A stretch of 64,000 bases of DNA from NCBI GenBank assembly GCA_016841605.1, contig JAENYV010000007.1, positions 1 through 64,000 on the forward strand, in the 5' to 3' direction. The position numbers and the translations under genes are program-made. The notes under the pieces were generated by a model that was given only the letters and a program-made list of their open reading frames with translations, ran no database searches and was not told the origin of the DNA. Shown one piece after another: positions 47,373 to 55,802 of this stretch (its first letter is position 1; each line of letters opens with the position of its first letter). This DNA comes from Dethiobacter alkaliphilus (lineage in GTDB: Bacteria > Bacillota > Dethiobacteria > DTU022 > UBA8154).

Positions 47373-50300
47373 ATGAAATACGAAGACTTTTTAAAAACAA
47401 AAATTATTGAACATTGCCCGACGGGCTTGGATATCAAAGAAGAAGATATCAACGGCAAACTATATTTATTTCAGCGTGATATCACCAAGTGGGCATTAAA
47501 TAAAGGTAAGGCTGCAGTTTTTGCCGATTGTGGCACGGGCAAAACTCCGATACAACTTGCATGGAGCGAAAAAGTATGTGAGCATACCGGCGGCGACGTG
47601 CTTATCCTTGCACCGCTGGCAGTTTCCCGGCAAACTGTCCATGAAGGCAAGAAGTTTGGCATAGAAGTTAATATCTGTCGGACGCAAGCAGACGTAAAGC
47701 CGGGAATTAATATCACTAACTATGAGATGCTTCAACATTTTAATGCAAGCCATTTTGCTGGGGTAGTGCTTGATGAGTGTTTTCCTCTTGATACGTTGGT
47801 TGACATTGTGGAATCCGGAAAAATATACAGAAGAGCGATATCCGAAATATTACCGGGAGATAAAATTTTAAATGCCGGAGGTATTGATGTTGTCACAGAA
47901 ACGCACAAGAGACAAATTAACGGGGCGGTTTATATCAACGCCAATGGAGGAATTATCTGTAGCAAAAATCACCCATTCTTTACCTTGCACGGATGGAGAT
48001 GCGCACAAAATCTACAACCCGGAGATTATATCATGGAGACAGCCACGGCAATGCGCATGGTGTGGGGTAATTTTCAAACCAAAGAGCGTTGGTCAAAAAA
48101 TGCAACGATTTTGCGGGACATCTTGTTCAGCGAAATGGAGAATGACACAGAAGGAAATTTTAGAGAAGGTTCATTCTCCGGAAGTAGCAGCGAAGAGAGG
48201 GAAAAAGAAAAGCGAATGGTTGAAAAGTGGACATCCCAAGGCATTAAAAGAATTGGAAAGAATCCGGTTGTTAAACCCGATGCAAGACGAATCAATGCGA
48301 AAGAAAGTTTCGCAGATTTTACGGGACATGAACCACAAACCTATCGTGCGTGGGGGAAATGGAAAGGGATTGACGGTGCAACAGGCATATCTAAAAAAAG
48401 TTCTTTTAGGAGAATGGATTCCGGAATATGCTATTTCACTGGGGAAACGAAAGACGGGATACCCAACGAATTACAAAGTAGACTTAGGAAATCCAGAGAT
48501 GAAGATAGCAATAGAAATAGACGGAAGCAGTCACTATTCAAGAAAAGAACAAGACAAAAAGAAAGACAATATGCTGGCTTCGTTAGGGTGGAAAGTGTTG
48601 AGGTTTTGGAACAAACAAGTAGAAGACTTGATAAATACAGAAATAAAAACGGAAACATATATTTTTACGATATTAAAGCAAAACGACATCCATCTTTCAG
48701 CGTAAATGGACTGCTTGTGCATAATTCCGGAATACTGAAGGCTTACACAGGAAAAACAAAGCAGGCAATTATCGAAGCTTTCAAGGGCACGCAATACAAA
48801 CTTGCATGTACGGCCACGCCGTCACCGAATGACCACATGGAAATACTTAATCATGCCGCTTTCTTAGATGTTATGCAGAGCCATGAGGCACTGGCAATAT
48901 GGTTCATAAACGATACCATGAACATGGGTAAATACCGGCTTAAAAAGCACGCCGTCCAGGACTTCTGGAACTGGGTGTCATCTTGGGCAATAAGCATTTC
49001 AAAGCCTTCGGACCTGGGCTACAGCGACGAAGGCTTTATACTTCCGCCACTGAATATCATCGAAGAAATTATTGAGGTTGATATTACCAAAGATACAGGT
49101 GACAGACTTTTCCGGGTCCCAGATATGAATGCAACATCTTTCCACAAAGAAAAAAGGCTGACAGCAGAGGCCCGGGCCAAAAGATCTGCAGAGATAGTTA
49201 ATTCTTTCCCTGAGAAACAGTTCATTGTCTGGTGTGATACAAATTACGAAGCCGATATGCTGCGAAAAATGCTTCCTGAGGCAACAGAGATAAGGGGCAG
49301 CGATAAAGCCGACAGAAAAGAGCAGGCAGCACTTGATTTTGTGGCTGGGAAAATAAGAGTTCTAATAAGCAAGCCGTCAATATTTGGCTTCGGACTCAAT
49401 TTCCAACATTGCCATAAGATGATTTTCTGCGGGCTTAGTTATTCTTTTGAACTTTTCTACCAGGCAGTAAGGCGGCTGCTGCGTTTCGGCCAGAAAAATC
49501 CAGTTGACTGCTATGTTGTTATCGGAGAAACAGAAAGACAACTAATTAACACGATTCGCAGAAAAGAAAGTCTTTACGAAGAAATGAAAAGGCACATGAT
49601 AGACAGTATTAAGCGCACTCAGAATATTAAACAGGAAAGGATTGAATACAAGTTGGACTATGAACGTGACATTATGAAAGGAGAAGACTGGACGGCCATA
49701 CTCGGGGACTGCATCGAAGAAACAAGGAATATTGCCGATGCAAGCGTTCATTTTGAACTGTTTTCACCGCCGTTTTCAAGTCTTTACATTTATTCCGATA
49801 GTTATCGGGATATGGGTAATGTTAAAAATGATGAGGAATTTTTCAAGAACTTTGAATATCTCATCCCGGAACTTTACCGCATACTTATTCCCGGTCGGCT
49901 GGTAGCTGTTCACTGTAAACAACTGGTTAATTATAAAAACCGAGACGGGGCTTCCGGGCTAAGAGACTTCCGGGGCGAAATTATTAGAGTTTTCCAGAAG
50001 CACGGCTTTGTTTACCATTCGGAGGTTTGCATCTGGAAAGACCCCGTAATTGAGATGCAGAGGACCAAAAGCCATGGACTTCTCTATAAGCAGCTCCGTA
50101 AGGACAGTAGTTACTCCCGGCAGGGGCTTCCTGATTATTTAGTTGTTTTCCGGAAATGGGACAGCAGCGGAGACGTTGAACCAGTAACAAAAACGAAAGA
50201 AGGCTTTCCGCTGGAAATTTGGCAGAGGTATGCATCCCCGGTATGGTTCGATATTCAGCAGACAAACGTTCTTAATTGTCAGCTTGCCAGAGAGGGAGAG

Positions 50301-50555
50301 GATGAGAAACACATCGCACCCCTTCAAATTGATGTAATTGAACGGGCAGTTGAATTATGGACAAACCCCGGCGATATCGTTTTTACACCATTCATGGGCA
50401 TCGGCAGTGAGTGCTACGGAGCTTTAAAGCTTGGAAGAAAAGCTCTGGGTATTGAATTAAAACGGTCATATTTTGATATTGCGGTAAAAAATCTGAAAGA
50501 TATTTCCGGGCGGAAAGCCCAGGTTGATATTTTTAGCTTGGGGGTGAGCCAATGA
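47373..50555 (+). CDS. Helicase-DNA methyltransferase fusion interrupted by an intein
   Basis: A 1060-residue precursor. Extein part one has the helicase ATP site ADCGTGKTPIQLAW (about residues 50-63) and the Walker B VVLDE at 131-135. The intein occupies residues 136-451 exactly after DE. Extein part two resumes SGILKAYTGKTK with motif III TATPSP and the second helicase lobe to about residue 750. A DNA methyltransferase follows: motif IV SPPF near 798 and the SAM site FTPFMGIGSECYGALKLGRK near 1003, of the N6-adenine/N4-cytosine class. Splicing should give a 744-residue enzyme. Such fusions occur in phages and may protect phage DNA from restriction. Confidence 0.88.
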   Translation: MKYEDFLKTKIIEHCPTGLDIKEEDINGKLYLFQRDITKWALNKGKAAVFADCGTGKTPIQLAWSEKVCEHTGGDVLILAPLAVSRQTVHEGKKFGIEVNICRTQADVKPGINITNYEMLQHFNASHFAGVVLDECFPLDTLVDIVESGKIYRRAISEILPGDKILNAGGIDVVTETHKRQINGAVYINANGGIICSKNHPFFTLHGWRCAQNLQPGDYIMETATAMRMVWGNFQTKERWSKNATILRDILFSEMENDTEGNFREGSFSGSSSEEREKEKRMVEKWTSQGIKRIGKNPVVKPDARRINAKESFADFTGHEPQTYRAWGKWKGIDGATGISKKSSFRRMDSGICYFTGETKDGIPNELQSRLRKSRDEDSNRNRRKQSLFKKRTRQKERQYAGFVRVESVEVLEQTSRRLDKYRNKNGNIYFYDIKAKRHPSFSVNGLLVHNSGILKAYTGKTKQAIIEAFKGTQYKLACTATPSPNDHMEILNHAAFLDVMQSHEALAIWFINDTMNMGKYRLKKHAVQDFWNWVSSWAISISKPSDLGYSDEGFILPPLNIIEEIIEVDITKDTGDRLFRVPDMNATSFHKEKRLTAEARAKRSAEIVNSFPEKQFIVWCDTNYEADMLRKMLPEATEIRGSDKADRKEQAALDFVAGKIRVLISKPSIFGFGLNFQHCHKMIFCGLSYSFELFYQAVRRLLRFGQKNPVDCYVVIGETERQLINTIRRKESLYEEMKRHMIDSIKRTQNIKQERIEYKLDYERDIMKGEDWTAILGDCIEETRNIADASVHFELFSPPFSSLYIYSDSYRDMGNVKNDEEFFKNFEYLIPELYRILIPGRLVAVHCKQLVNYKNRDGASGLRDFRGEIIRVFQKHGFVYHSEVCIWKDPVIEMQRTKSHGLLYKQLRKDSSYSRQGLPDYLVVFRKWDSSGDVEPVTKTKEGFPLEIWQRYASPVWFDIQQTNVLNCQLAREGEDEKHIAPLQIDVIERAVELWTNPGDIVFTPFMGIGSECYGALKLGRKALGIELKRSYFDIAVKNLKDISGRKAQVDIFSLGVSQ
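47778..48725 (+). other. Intein in the helicase Walker B motif
   Basis: A 316-residue intein from Cys136 to Asn451. Block A is CFPLDTLVDIVESG; the block B region is ICSKNHPFFTLHGW followed by LQPGDYI; block F is the C-terminal IYFYDIKAKRHPSFSVNGL ending in LVHN before Ser452 of the extein. Between blocks B and F the intein frame (residues about 225-420) is low-complexity, charged and shows no LAGLIDADG or HNH motif. The other frame there encodes an endonuclease (see 47887-48705). Confidence 0.9.
47887..48705 (+). CDS. Endonuclease nested out of frame inside an intein
   Basis: A complete 272-residue frame in the +1 register relative to the helicase gene, wholly within the intein. It has a zinc finger CAWCGVIFKPKS...RFCGTSCSAKWRM, a spacer rich in Lys with KVSQILRDMNHKPIVRGGNG, and a C-terminal DUF559/Vsr-like nuclease domain: GYPTNYKVDLGNPEMKIAIE, IDGSSHYSRKEQD and LGWKVLRFWNKQVEDL. 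This matches free-standing phage endonucleases of that family closely. An ATG at 47887 has GGAGG five bases upstream (47877-47881); an ATG at 47872 is an alternative giving 277 residues. Its last codons overlap intein block F. It is likely a homing endonuclease. Confidence 0.82.
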   Translation: MLSQKRTRDKLTGRFISTPMEELSVAKITHSLPCTDGDAHKIYNPEIISWRQPRQCAWCGVIFKPKSVGQKMQRFCGTSCSAKWRMTQKEILEKVHSPEVAAKRGKKKSEWLKSGHPKALKELERIRLLNPMQDESMRKKVSQILRDMNHKPIVRGGNGKGLTVQQAYLKKVLLGEWIPEYAISLGKRKTGYPTNYKVDLGNPEMKIAIEIDGSSHYSRKEQDKKKDNMLASLGWKVLRFWNKQVEDLINTEIKTETYIFTILKQNDIHLSA

Positions 50556-51082
50556 ACATGAACCCAAAACATGGCGCTATCCTTATCTTGGCGGTAATAG
50601 TTCTTATGATCGCTATTTATATGCTCTGTGTCAGTGGAGAGCAATTGCAAGAAGAGCTAATAAATCTTCAATCAGAAAAGTCGCAACTCCAGACAGAAAA
50701 CGATTCACTCCGGGAGCAAGTCCGAGAGTTCCAGGAGAAAGAAAAAATATACGACCGGATGCAGGAATGGCTTGACAAGTGGAACGTCGGGGAAGCAGAA
50801 GCGACTTTCTATACGCTGGAATGCGGAACCGGCGACGGAATCACAAAGACCGGCACGAAGGCAACTGTTGGCCGAACGGTGGCGGTTGATCCGGAAGTGA
50901 TTCCGTTGGACAGTAGAATCTATATTCTTGGATATGGCTGGAGAATAGCTGAGGACATCGGTGGGGGTGTGCAGGGGAACGTAGTTGATATTTACGTCGG
51001 GAAAGGGGTGAGAGCGAAAGAAAAAGCTTTGGAGCTTGGCAGGCAGAAAGTCAAAATTGTATATCGGGAGGCGACAGCATGA
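50552..51082 (+). CDS. Membrane-anchored 3D-domain protein
   Basis: A 176-residue protein with one N-terminal membrane segment (ILILAVIVLMIAIYMLCV), a coiled coil (residues about 30-70) and a C-terminal 3D domain with ATVGRTVAVDPEVIPLDSRI and AEDIGGGVQGNVVDIYVG. 3D domains occur in cell-wall lytic enzymes of the YabE/MltA type, with the three conserved Asp residues. Its presence in the early region, far from the lysis cassette, is unusual. It overlaps both neighbours by 4 bases. Confidence 0.75.
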   Translation: MNMNPKHGAILILAVIVLMIAIYMLCVSGEQLQEELINLQSEKSQLQTENDSLREQVREFQEKEKIYDRMQEWLDKWNVGEAEATFYTLECGTGDGITKTGTKATVGRTVAVDPEVIPLDSRIYILGYGWRIAEDIGGGVQGNVVDIYVGKGVRAKEKALELGRQKVKIVYREATA

Positions 51083-51507
51083 TTATACCGACAGTAGCAG
51101 AAAAAGGCTTCATACCGGAATACTCTTACGATAACGATGCAGGTGCAGATTTACGGGCTTATATCGAAAACGAAATTACTCTTCAGCCGGGAGAAAGTGT
51201 TTCAATATCTTCCGGAATAAAAATTGAATTACCTGTAAATATTTCCGGCTTTGTCCGGTCAAGGTCGGGCCTGACCAGGGGGCACAGAGTAGTAGTCTTG
51301 GGCGACGGAACAATAGACCCGGGATACCGTGGTGAAATCGGGGTTGACTTAATCAACCTCGGAAAGAAGCCTTACACCATTAAGAGAGGGGACCGGATAG
51401 CGCAATTGGTTTTAGTGCCGATAATTCACGGAAATTTTATGCGGGTGAAAAAATTAAACGATAGTGAACGGGGCGAAAATGGCTTCGGGAGCTCAGGGAT
51501 GAGGTAG
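51079..51507 (+). CDS. dut: dUTP diphosphatase
   Basis: A 142-residue trimeric-type dUTPase that converts dUTP to dUMP. All five motifs are visible: AGADLRAY (1), RSRSGLTRGH (2), GDGTIDPGYRGEIGVDLIN (3), GDRIAQLVLVP (4) and the C-terminal RGENGFGSSG (5). The product, dUMP, is the substrate for the ThyX gene at 53088. Part of the nucleotide-metabolism cassette. Confidence 0.95.
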   Translation: MIIPTVAEKGFIPEYSYDNDAGADLRAYIENEITLQPGESVSISSGIKIELPVNISGFVRSRSGLTRGHRVVVLGDGTIDPGYRGEIGVDLINLGKKPYTIKRGDRIAQLVLVPIIHGNFMRVKKLNDSERGENGFGSSGMR

Positions 51508-51515
51508 AAAAAAGA

Positions 51516-52073
51516 ATGAAAGATGCTATTGTTTGTTTGGTTGGAGCAAGTGGAACAGGGAAAACGTCTGTAGCCTATAAACTACACGAGAAATATGGTT
51601 ATAACGTAATTGAAAGTTATACAAACAGGCCGCCAAGATATGACGGAGAAAAAGGGCACACATTTGTAAAACATTCTCCTTGGGATAACATTGAAATTGA
51701 CTTTGATAAAGATGTTGTTGGATATACCGAATATGACAATTCCTGTTATTGGGCTACTCAAAATCAATATAACGGCAAAGGTATAAGTTTATATGTCGTA
51801 GATCCTCCGGGAGTAAAAATGCTTACAGATAAAGTAAACGATGCAGAAATTTTTATTATTGCTTTGTGGGCGGGGAAAGAAGAAAGATACCGGAGGATGA
51901 AAAAACAAAGAGGTTCTGATATAGCAAACAGAAGGTTGGAACACGATGAAATAGCGTTTGCTATTACTGTTTGTCATTGTTGCATAAATGCCGAAGAAAA
52001 AATAGAAACAGTTGTGGAATGCGTTCAAACTATTATTAATTTGTTTCTTTGCAAAAAAGGGAAGGTGCGGTAA
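51516..52073 (+). CDS. Guanylate kinase-like NMP kinase
   Basis: A 185-residue P-loop protein with Walker A LVGASGTGKTSVAYKL and the NMP-binding pattern YTNRPPRYDGEKGHTFV typical of guanylate kinase. The C-terminal region is divergent with a Cys-rich segment (VCHCCINAEE). It probably phosphorylates a nucleoside monophosphate for phage DNA synthesis; the exact substrate is not certain. Confidence 0.75.
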   Translation: MKDAIVCLVGASGTGKTSVAYKLHEKYGYNVIESYTNRPPRYDGEKGHTFVKHSPWDNIEIDFDKDVVGYTEYDNSCYWATQNQYNGKGISLYVVDPPGVKMLTDKVNDAEIFIIALWAGKEERYRRMKKQRGSDIANRRLEHDEIAFAITVCHCCINAEEKIETVVECVQTIINLFLCKKGKVR

Positions 52074-52442
52074 ATGAAAAGCGTATTTATTTCCGGGCCA
52101 TATACCGGAACGAAATATGACGAAGAATATGAAAATATGATGAAGGCCTCTGCGGCGGCGGCGCATTATATAAAAATGGGGTATGCCGTATTCTGCCCAC
52201 ATTCCATGATGCTTCCGATAGACCATAACTTTAACAATGGAATGATCGAGTATACAGACTGGCTTGAACTGACCTTATACTGGCTTGAAAAATGCGATAT
52301 CGTTATCTTTCTTCCCGGATGGAAAGATTCAAACGGCTGCAAGGTTGAACATATGGTCGCCCGTGCACTTGGAAAGAAAGTTCTATACCTTCAGCAGGAC
52401 GGATCGAATATGTTTGCGGTGGAGACAAGTCATGAAAATTAA
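52074..52442 (+). CDS. DUF4406 / nucleoside deoxyribosyltransferase-like protein
   Basis: A 122-residue protein with the pattern VFISGPYTGTKYDEEYENM, then YAVFCPHSMMLPIDH and CDIVIFLPGWKDSNGCKVEH. This is the DUF4406 branch of the nucleoside 2-deoxyribosyltransferase fold. It lies between a kinase and a radical-SAM gene in the nucleotide cassette. Activity on nucleotides is likely but not shown. Its 3' end overlaps the next gene by 11 bases. Confidence 0.75.
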   Translation: MKSVFISGPYTGTKYDEEYENMMKASAAAAHYIKMGYAVFCPHSMMLPIDHNFNNGMIEYTDWLELTLYWLEKCDIVIFLPGWKDSNGCKVEHMVARALGKKVLYLQQDGSNMFAVETSHEN

Positions 52443-53067
52443 AAGTATGGTTCCCAGTTTTATCGATTATCCCGGAGAAATATGCATTGTAATTTTTACG
52501 GCCGGCTGCAATCTGAAATGCTCCTGGTGCCACAACCAGGAGCTTATTACTGCCAAAGAACCGTTTATGCCAGAGGATGAAGTTATGGAGTATCTTCAAA
52601 AGCGGCGCAAAAATGCAGATGCCGTCTGCATTACCGGCGGTGAGCCAACGATTCAGGCGGGGCTGTTGGAACTTGTGCGGCGAGTGAAGGATCTTGGATA
52701 TCTGGTCAAGCTCGATACCAACGGAACTAATCCAGGTGTGGTAAAAGAATTGTTGCCGTATTTGGACTATGTGGCGATGGACTGGAAAGCTCCGCTGTAT
52801 AAATACGAAGAAATGACCGGCTTCTGTGGAGTTGATACGAATTCAATAATTGAGACGGCAATGATTATCAGGGGAAATGTGGACCACGAATTCAGGACTA
52901 CCGTGGCTCCGGGGCTTAATGTGGGCGACTTAAAGGTAATAGCTCAGAATGTTTACCCTTCCCGGTATTTTTTGCAGCAATACCGGCCGGTGCTTGACGC
53001 TCCTTTCAAGCCGGAAGAACTACAGCAGATAGCAAAAGAAATCGGGGCCGGCGTGAGGGGAATTTAA
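52432..53067 (+). CDS. Radical-SAM activase-like protein (NrdG/PflA type)
   Basis: A 211-residue radical-SAM protein. The cluster motif CNLKCSWCHNQE (C-x3-C-x2-C) near residue 26 and the glycine-rich ITGGEPTIQ are clear, with later LVKLDTNGTNP. It resembles activating enzymes of anaerobic ribonucleotide reductase or pyruvate formate-lyase. The ATG at 52432 gives the canonical MKIKSMVPSFIDYPG start; longer frames are in overlap with the previous gene. No NrdD is visible in the window, so it is either orphan or acts on a host enzyme. Confidence 0.8.
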   Translation: MKIKSMVPSFIDYPGEICIVIFTAGCNLKCSWCHNQELITAKEPFMPEDEVMEYLQKRRKNADAVCITGGEPTIQAGLLELVRRVKDLGYLVKLDTNGTNPGVVKELLPYLDYVAMDWKAPLYKYEEMTGFCGVDTNSIIETAMIIRGNVDHEFRTTVAPGLNVGDLKVIAQNVYPSRYFLQQYRPVLDAPFKPEELQQIAKEIGAGVRGI

Positions 53068-53087
53068 AGAAAGGATGATGTTAAACA

Positions 53088-54962
53088 ATGAACGCTATGA
53101 ATGTTGGGGACGGGAAAGTAGTCCTGCTTGCAGGCGGGGGAAAGATTTTTACCGATATAGCGGCAAAATTTGTTAAATCGGAAAGGTCACTGGAGGAGAT
53201 AATTGCCTCTCCGTATGACAAAAAAATAGTCCATAACATTATCAACAGCGGGCACAAAGCGGTTGTGGAATTTGACTATTTTATTTTCGGCGTGGAAGGA
53301 TATTCAAGAGTTACGGAAATGCAGTTGGTGAGGAAGCGGATCGCCTCGTACATTATTAAAACCGGAAGAGCAGAGAAGGGCGGCAAGCGGTCGTTTGATG
53401 TGGTATTGCCGGAGAGCATCAAAAATCTGTGTGCGTGGGTTATGATGCCAGGGCAGGGATTGGTAAAGATTGATACCATGAAAATTTTGGAAATTATCGA
53501 AAAATGGTATGCTCAAGGCGTGGCAAATCACCTTCCTGAAGAAGACCTCCGCTATCTTAAACCGCAAGCAACCGAATTTAAAGGGCTGATTGGCATGAAT
53601 TGCTATAGCGAAGACACAGAAGTATTAACTAATTGCGGTTGGAAATTCTTCAAAGATCTAAATGGAGATGAGTTATTCTACTCTATTAATCCTGATACGC
53701 AAGTAGTAGAATTAATCCCCGCCACTAGTAGGATAGTGAAAGAACATAATGGCAAAATGATATCCGTAAATAGCCAAAGTATTTCCCTGTTAACCACTCC
53801 TGAGCATAATAACTTGGTCTCTTATGACTGGGAGAAAGAGAATAGAAAGTTTGTATTAGACAAGGCAATTAATATGGATGGTCATAAGAACATTTCTATG
53901 ATGAAATCTTGCGATTATGTTGTTGCAAGTGACTTGCGAGATAATTTCATCATAGAAGAAGTTAACAATAAGCAATTTCATCCTAATGGTGAAATATACA
54001 AGGAAATATCCGTGCCTATGGAAGAAGCTTTACAACTAATAGGATTTTATTTAGCCGATGGATCGTTATTCCACCATGGTAAACATGATACAACTAAGTG
54101 CGGTATTACTCTAAGCAAAGGAAATAAAAACACTTTATTAAAATATAAGGCCATAATTGATTCTTGGTTAGACACAGATTGTAAAATCTATTATAACAAT
54201 CACGGTTGTTATAATCTTGTCGTTTACTCACCACAGCTATATTCTTTGTTTAAGCCGCAAGGGACTGCTGTTCACAAGTATATACCAGAATTCATATGGG
54301 AATTGCCGAAAGGCAAATTGCAATATTTGTATAAAGGGTTATTAGACGGTGATTGCAACAACAGGAACGGCCATATAACTTTCTGTACTTCTTCTAAGAA
54401 ACTTGCAGACGATATCCAAAGATTACTATTGCACTTAGGTTTTTCCGGCACTATCGGCATAAATGATAAAAAAACCATTTCTGAAGGTTTCGACTGCGAA
54501 GGCAGTCCATATTCTATTAAAAGTATTAACACCGGGTATGTTATAAGCGTTAATTGCTGCAAAAATACCCCCTTTATAGTCCAATACAATGACACAGGCA
54601 AAACAATAACGGAAGAAGAATATTCAGGGTTAGTATATTGTGTTGAATTAGAAAAGAACCATACTCTTTATGTAAGGAGAAAAGGAAGATGTGTATGGTC
54701 CGGTAATTGCCATGCCTTGCTAGACTGGTTTGCCATTAGATGCTGCAAAAATGCCCAGGCCGAAATACGAGATATGGCTAATAAAATGCTGGCCCTTTGC
54801 AAAGAAGCAGCGCCGGATCTTTTTGCCCAGGCCGGTCCGAATTGCAGAGTTTTGGGTTACTGTCCGGAAAACGGTTTTCAGCATAAGGAGTGCCGGGGGA
54901 AGGTGTTAACAAAACAGAAAGCTCTTGAAATACTGGAGAGAGCAAGGTTATGTGGACAGTAA
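53088..54962 (+). CDS. thyX: FAD-dependent thymidylate synthase interrupted by an intein
   Basis: A 624-residue precursor. The N-extein (1-171) carries a divergent ThyX motif RKRIASYIIKTGR (82-94) in place of the usual RHR-x-x-S-x-N, and SGHKAVVEF upstream. The intein is residues 172-540. The C-extein (541-624) resumes CHALLDWFAIRCCKNAQAEI, matching the ThyX NARELLHF...LR..AQ.EIR pattern. ThyX makes dTMP from dUMP, fitting the dUTPase and deoxynucleotidase genes nearby. The spliced enzyme would be about 255 residues, the usual length. Confidence 0.85.
   Translation: MNAMNVGDGKVVLLAGGGKIFTDIAAKFVKSERSLEEIIASPYDKKIVHNIINSGHKAVVEFDYFIFGVEGYSRVTEMQLVRKRIASYIIKTGRAEKGGKRSFDVVLPESIKNLCAWVMMPGQGLVKIDTMKILEIIEKWYAQGVANHLPEEDLRYLKPQATEFKGLIGMNCYSEDTEVLTNCGWKFFKDLNGDELFYSINPDTQVVELIPATSRIVKEHNGKMISVNSQSISLLTTPEHNNLVSYDWEKENRKFVLDKAINMDGHKNISMMKSCDYVVASDLRDNFIIEEVNNKQFHPNGEIYKEISVPMEEALQLIGFYLADGSLFHHGKHDTTKCGITLSKGNKNTLLKYKAIIDSWLDTDCKIYYNNHGCYNLVVYSPQLYSLFKPQGTAVHKYIPEFIWELPKGKLQYLYKGLLDGDCNNRNGHITFCTSSKKLADDIQRLLLHLGFSGTIGINDKKTISEGFDCEGSPYSIKSINTGYVISVNCCKNTPFIVQYNDTGKTITEEEYSGLVYCVELEKNHTLYVRRKGRCVWSGNCHALLDWFAIRCCKNAQAEIRDMANKMLALCKEAAPDLFAQAGPNCRVLGYCPENGFQHKECRGKVLTKQKALEILERARLCGQ
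53601..54707 (+). other. LAGLIDADG intein in ThyX
   Basis: A 369-residue intein from Cys172 (CYSEDTEVLTNCGW) to Asn540, with extein Cys541. Block B contains SLLTTPEHN. Two LAGLIDADG motifs are present, LIGFYLADGSL near residue 314 and YLYKGLLDGDC near 412. The C-terminus ends in SGN rather than HN, a known but less common variant. The DNA is more AT-rich than the flanking thyX halves, consistent with separate origin. Confidence 0.9.
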
Positions 54963-55447
54963 TTTTGGACGGTCACCCGTTGGCCCGTCAAATAGCAGAC
55001 AGGCATTATTCTCGGGGGAAACCCGGAACGCCTCTTTTCGTCGGGCCTGGAGAGAAACTTATTTTGTTGTCGGATGACTACAAGGCTTTATTCGCATGGA
55101 GGAAAGCTGCTTATCGCCTGGACAGTCAAACTGGCGTAGAATGCACGATTTTTAGGAATGAAGGAAAGATACTTTCCAGTGAACTCATTAAGGATGCTTG
55201 CCTTTGGGCCTGGCAGAAGTGGCCCGGTGAAAGGCTTTTTACTTACGTAAATCCGGGCAAGATTAAGAGTACGAATCCAGGGTATTGTTTCTTGAAGGCA
55301 GGTTGGGAAAAAGCCGGTAAGAACAAGTCAGGGAAGTTAGTTGTTTTAGAAAATTACAATTATATAAACAGATTACCAAAAAATTATAGAGTGCAATTGA
55401 GCATGGAAATTTTGGGAAGGGAGTGGAAGAATGAGCAGAGAACTTGA
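54950..55447 (+). CDS. GNAT-fold phage protein, possibly Mom-like
   Basis: A 165-residue protein with the conserved plan ADRHYSRGKPGTPLFVGPGE, ALFAWRKAAYRLDSQTGVEC, FRNEGKILSSELIKDACLWA, then a Trp-Pro-Gly segment, TYVNPGKIKSTNPGYCFLKA and GWEKAG. This is a widespread phage family with a GNAT-like layout that resembles, more distantly, the DNA-modification protein Mom. Its position beside ThyX and methyltransferases would suit DNA base modification. It overlaps the end of thyX by 13 bases. The Mom link is tentative. Confidence 0.6.
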   Translation: MWTVILDGHPLARQIADRHYSRGKPGTPLFVGPGEKLILLSDDYKALFAWRKAAYRLDSQTGVECTIFRNEGKILSSELIKDACLWAWQKWPGERLFTYVNPGKIKSTNPGYCFLKAGWEKAGKNKSGKLVVLENYNYINRLPKNYRVQLSMEILGREWKNEQRT

Positions 55448-55802
55448 CGTCGCGCTGGCGAAGGCGTTGGGGTACGAGGTAAGGTTGCAAGCTCCGTTTG
55501 GATGGCTTTATAGACCCGACAAAGAACGACCAAGGTTTACAAATATCCCCGAATGGAGAAAAGATGGCAACGACATGCTTGCGCTTATTGAGGAAATGCG
55601 TAAGCGTGGATGGTTTTTAAAAACAGAGGTCCTTACTAACGGTAAGCATCGTGCAAGGTTTCTACGTTACGATATAATCGAAGACTTAAATTATTACAAA
55701 GGGCCTTATATGATGGTTTCCGCTACAGCCGACACCTTCACCAAAGCCGTCGCAGAAGCGGCGGTTTTTGCTTTGACCGAAAAGGAGTGGAAAGAAAAAT
55801 GA
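55431..55802 (+). CDS. Phage ABA-sandwich domain protein (second copy)
   Basis: A 123-residue member of the same alpha-beta-alpha family as the gene at 38913: ELDVALAKALGYEVRLQAPF, ALIEEMRKRGWFLKTEVLTN and KAVAEAAVFALTEKEW. Sequence identity with the other copy is low, so they diverged long ago. Function unknown. Overlaps both neighbours. Confidence 0.7.
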   Translation: MSRELDVALAKALGYEVRLQAPFGWLYRPDKERPRFTNIPEWRKDGNDMLALIEEMRKRGWFLKTEVLTNGKHRARFLRYDIIEDLNYYKGPYMMVSATADTFTKAVAEAAVFALTEKEWKEK

